Assembly: GCA_964549495.1 (NCBI GenBank)
Contig: CAZJWJ010000090.1
Coordinates: 1 to 22,216, forward strand
Direction: 5' to 3'
DNA length: 22,216 bases
Origin: JACKBJ01 sp964549495
GTDB lineage: Bacteria > Chloroflexota > Anaerolineae > Epilineales > Epilineaceae
The notes below the pieces were generated by a model, which searched no databases, was not told the origin of the DNA, and saw only the letters and a program-made list of their open reading frames with translations. Position 1 is the first letter of the stretch; each line of letters starts with the position of its first letter. Positions 21,403 through 22,216 of the stretch are shown here, piece after piece. Both the position numbers and the translations under genes were made by a program.

Positions 21403-22216
21403 TCAGAACCGACGCTGGGTCATCGGAAGGTGGATCGAAAACCGTCTCGGCGATCGGCGTTCTCGAATGGCTGCTTCTGAGACGACTCCATGGCCGCCTG
21501 AAACGTGCAGGAGCAAGTCGATGCGCCAAACATCACCCAAATCCCAGTCCGATCGAGCTGGGATGTCGCTTGTACGATATCGAACTTGACCACTGGCGTC
21601 GGACCGACGCTCGATGTGTAATTCTCGACCATCATCGAGGACGAGGTCGATGTCGACATCGCTGTGCGGGAGCGTGTAGAGGATCAGGCCATCCTCCTCG
21701 CTGTAATCGTAGGTCAGTCGGTAGACAACCACCTCGAAGGCCGAATCGCCAGCTTCGAGCCTCACCCGGTCATCTGGCTCGATCACCACGGGTTCTCCGG
21801 ATGTGGTGTAGACTGCCACCTCGTAGTGTCCGAGCTCGTCGGCCTGCGCGACGCCCGTTGCCAGTTGCTGCCCAGCACGATCGATAGCGACCTGCAGTCG
21901 CGTGAACGGTGTCGCTCGGCCCGTCACACGATTCCTGTCGACATGGACGAGAGCGCGAGGTCGGATCCTTTGACTATGTGCTCGATGCCCCGAAGGGAGG
22001 TCGAAGGAAAGCTCGAAGCCCTGTCCGGGCTCGACCAGGCCGATCCCTGCGCCGATCTGCCCATTGTGCTGGCTCTCGTTGCTCCAGGCTTGACGCGCCA
22101 TGTCCTTCATGCCGCTCGCGCACGGATCGTCGAGCTCCAAACGATCGGTGATGAGATATTGCCTGTCCCCGAGGATCACGCCGTCGATCTGGGTGAATGG
22201 AATTGCGGCGTACCGT
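21403..22216 (-). CDS. Probable exported protein with Ig/carboxypeptidase-regulatory-like repeats (N-terminus beyond right edge)
   Basis: A minus-strand frame is open from the right edge to a stop at 21403, about 271 codons. A GTG at 22179 is in frame, but sensible sequence (AAIPFTQIDGVILGDRQYL) continues upstream of it, so the real start is probably outside the window. Segments such as VTGRATPFTRLQVAI, GHYEVAVYTTSG and IEPDDRVRL are beta-strand patterns of Ig-like or carboxypeptidase-regulatory modules in secreted bacterial proteins; a further beta-rich part follows (DLVLDDGREL). No catalytic motif is seen. Base composition is lower in GC than the rest of the window. It converges on the kinase gene. 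Function not recognised. Confidence 0.65.
   Translation of the reverse strand, partial: RYAAIPFTQIDGVILGDRQYLITDRLELDDPCASGMKDMARQAWSNESQHNGQIGAGIGLVEPGQGFELSFDLPSGHRAHSQRIRPRALVHVDRNRVTGRATPFTRLQVAIDRAGQQLATGVAQADELGHYEVAVYTTSGEPVVIEPDDRVRLEAGDSAFEVVVYRLTYDYSEEDGLILYTLPHSDVDIDLVLDDGRELHIERRSDASGQVRYRTSDIPARSDWDLGDVWRIDLLLHVSGGHGVVSEAAIRERRSPRRFSIHLPMTQRRF

Overview
This is a GC-rich bacterial window (roughly two-thirds G+C by eye) with dense coding. It holds 15 protein-coding genes; the first and last run off the window edges. I saw no tRNA, rRNA, CRISPR array, transposase or phage gene. The taxonomic signal is indirect. One secreted beta-propeller protein ends in a long Pro/Thr-rich stalk followed by a short hydrophobic tail (YFPWVG), and the partial protein at the right edge has repeats shaped like secreted Ig/carboxypeptidase-regulatory modules. 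Both are styles common in Chloroflexota, so a Chloroflexota-like organism is my tentative guess, not a firm call.

Left part (1-4780). A secreted NHL-repeat protein (minus strand, C-terminus off the edge) is divergent from an iodotyrosine-deiodinase-type nitroreductase. A repeat- and hairpin-rich gap of 173 bp follows, then a small single-pass membrane protein with a CxxC motif. Its last codons overlap the start of an EamA/DMT-type transporter.

Middle left (4732-11646, all minus). A tight operon reads: double-REC + Hpt hybrid histidine kinase -> rhomboid intramembrane protease -> REC-GAF-PAS histidine kinase -> OmpR-type response regulator -> lipoprotein-like exported protein. Three of its four junctions are 4-bp stop/start overlaps. 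Neither kinase has a transmembrane sensor segment; only the rhomboid and the exported protein lie in or outside the membrane.

Middle (11881-13684, plus). A HIT-family nucleotide hydrolase/transferase is followed after 10 bp by a SAMHD1/YwfO-like HD dNTP triphosphohydrolase. Divergent promoter candidates lie between HIT and the kinase operon.

Right part (13805-22216). A minus-strand seven-bladed SBBP beta-propeller surface protein and an M42 metallo-aminopeptidase precede a plus-strand operon of a VWA-domain protein, a PP2C-type phosphatase and a Ser/Thr-kinase-like protein carrying a zinc ribbon and a polytopic membrane tail. This trio corresponds to the TerY-P type triad known from comparative genomics. 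Here it stands without any visible Ter genes in the window, the kinase is membrane-embedded and the phosphatase carries a long acidic insert. A 5'-truncated minus-strand gene for a probable exported protein closes the window.

The two regions most worth a second look are the rhomboid/phosphorelay operon and the VWA-PP2C-membrane-kinase triad.
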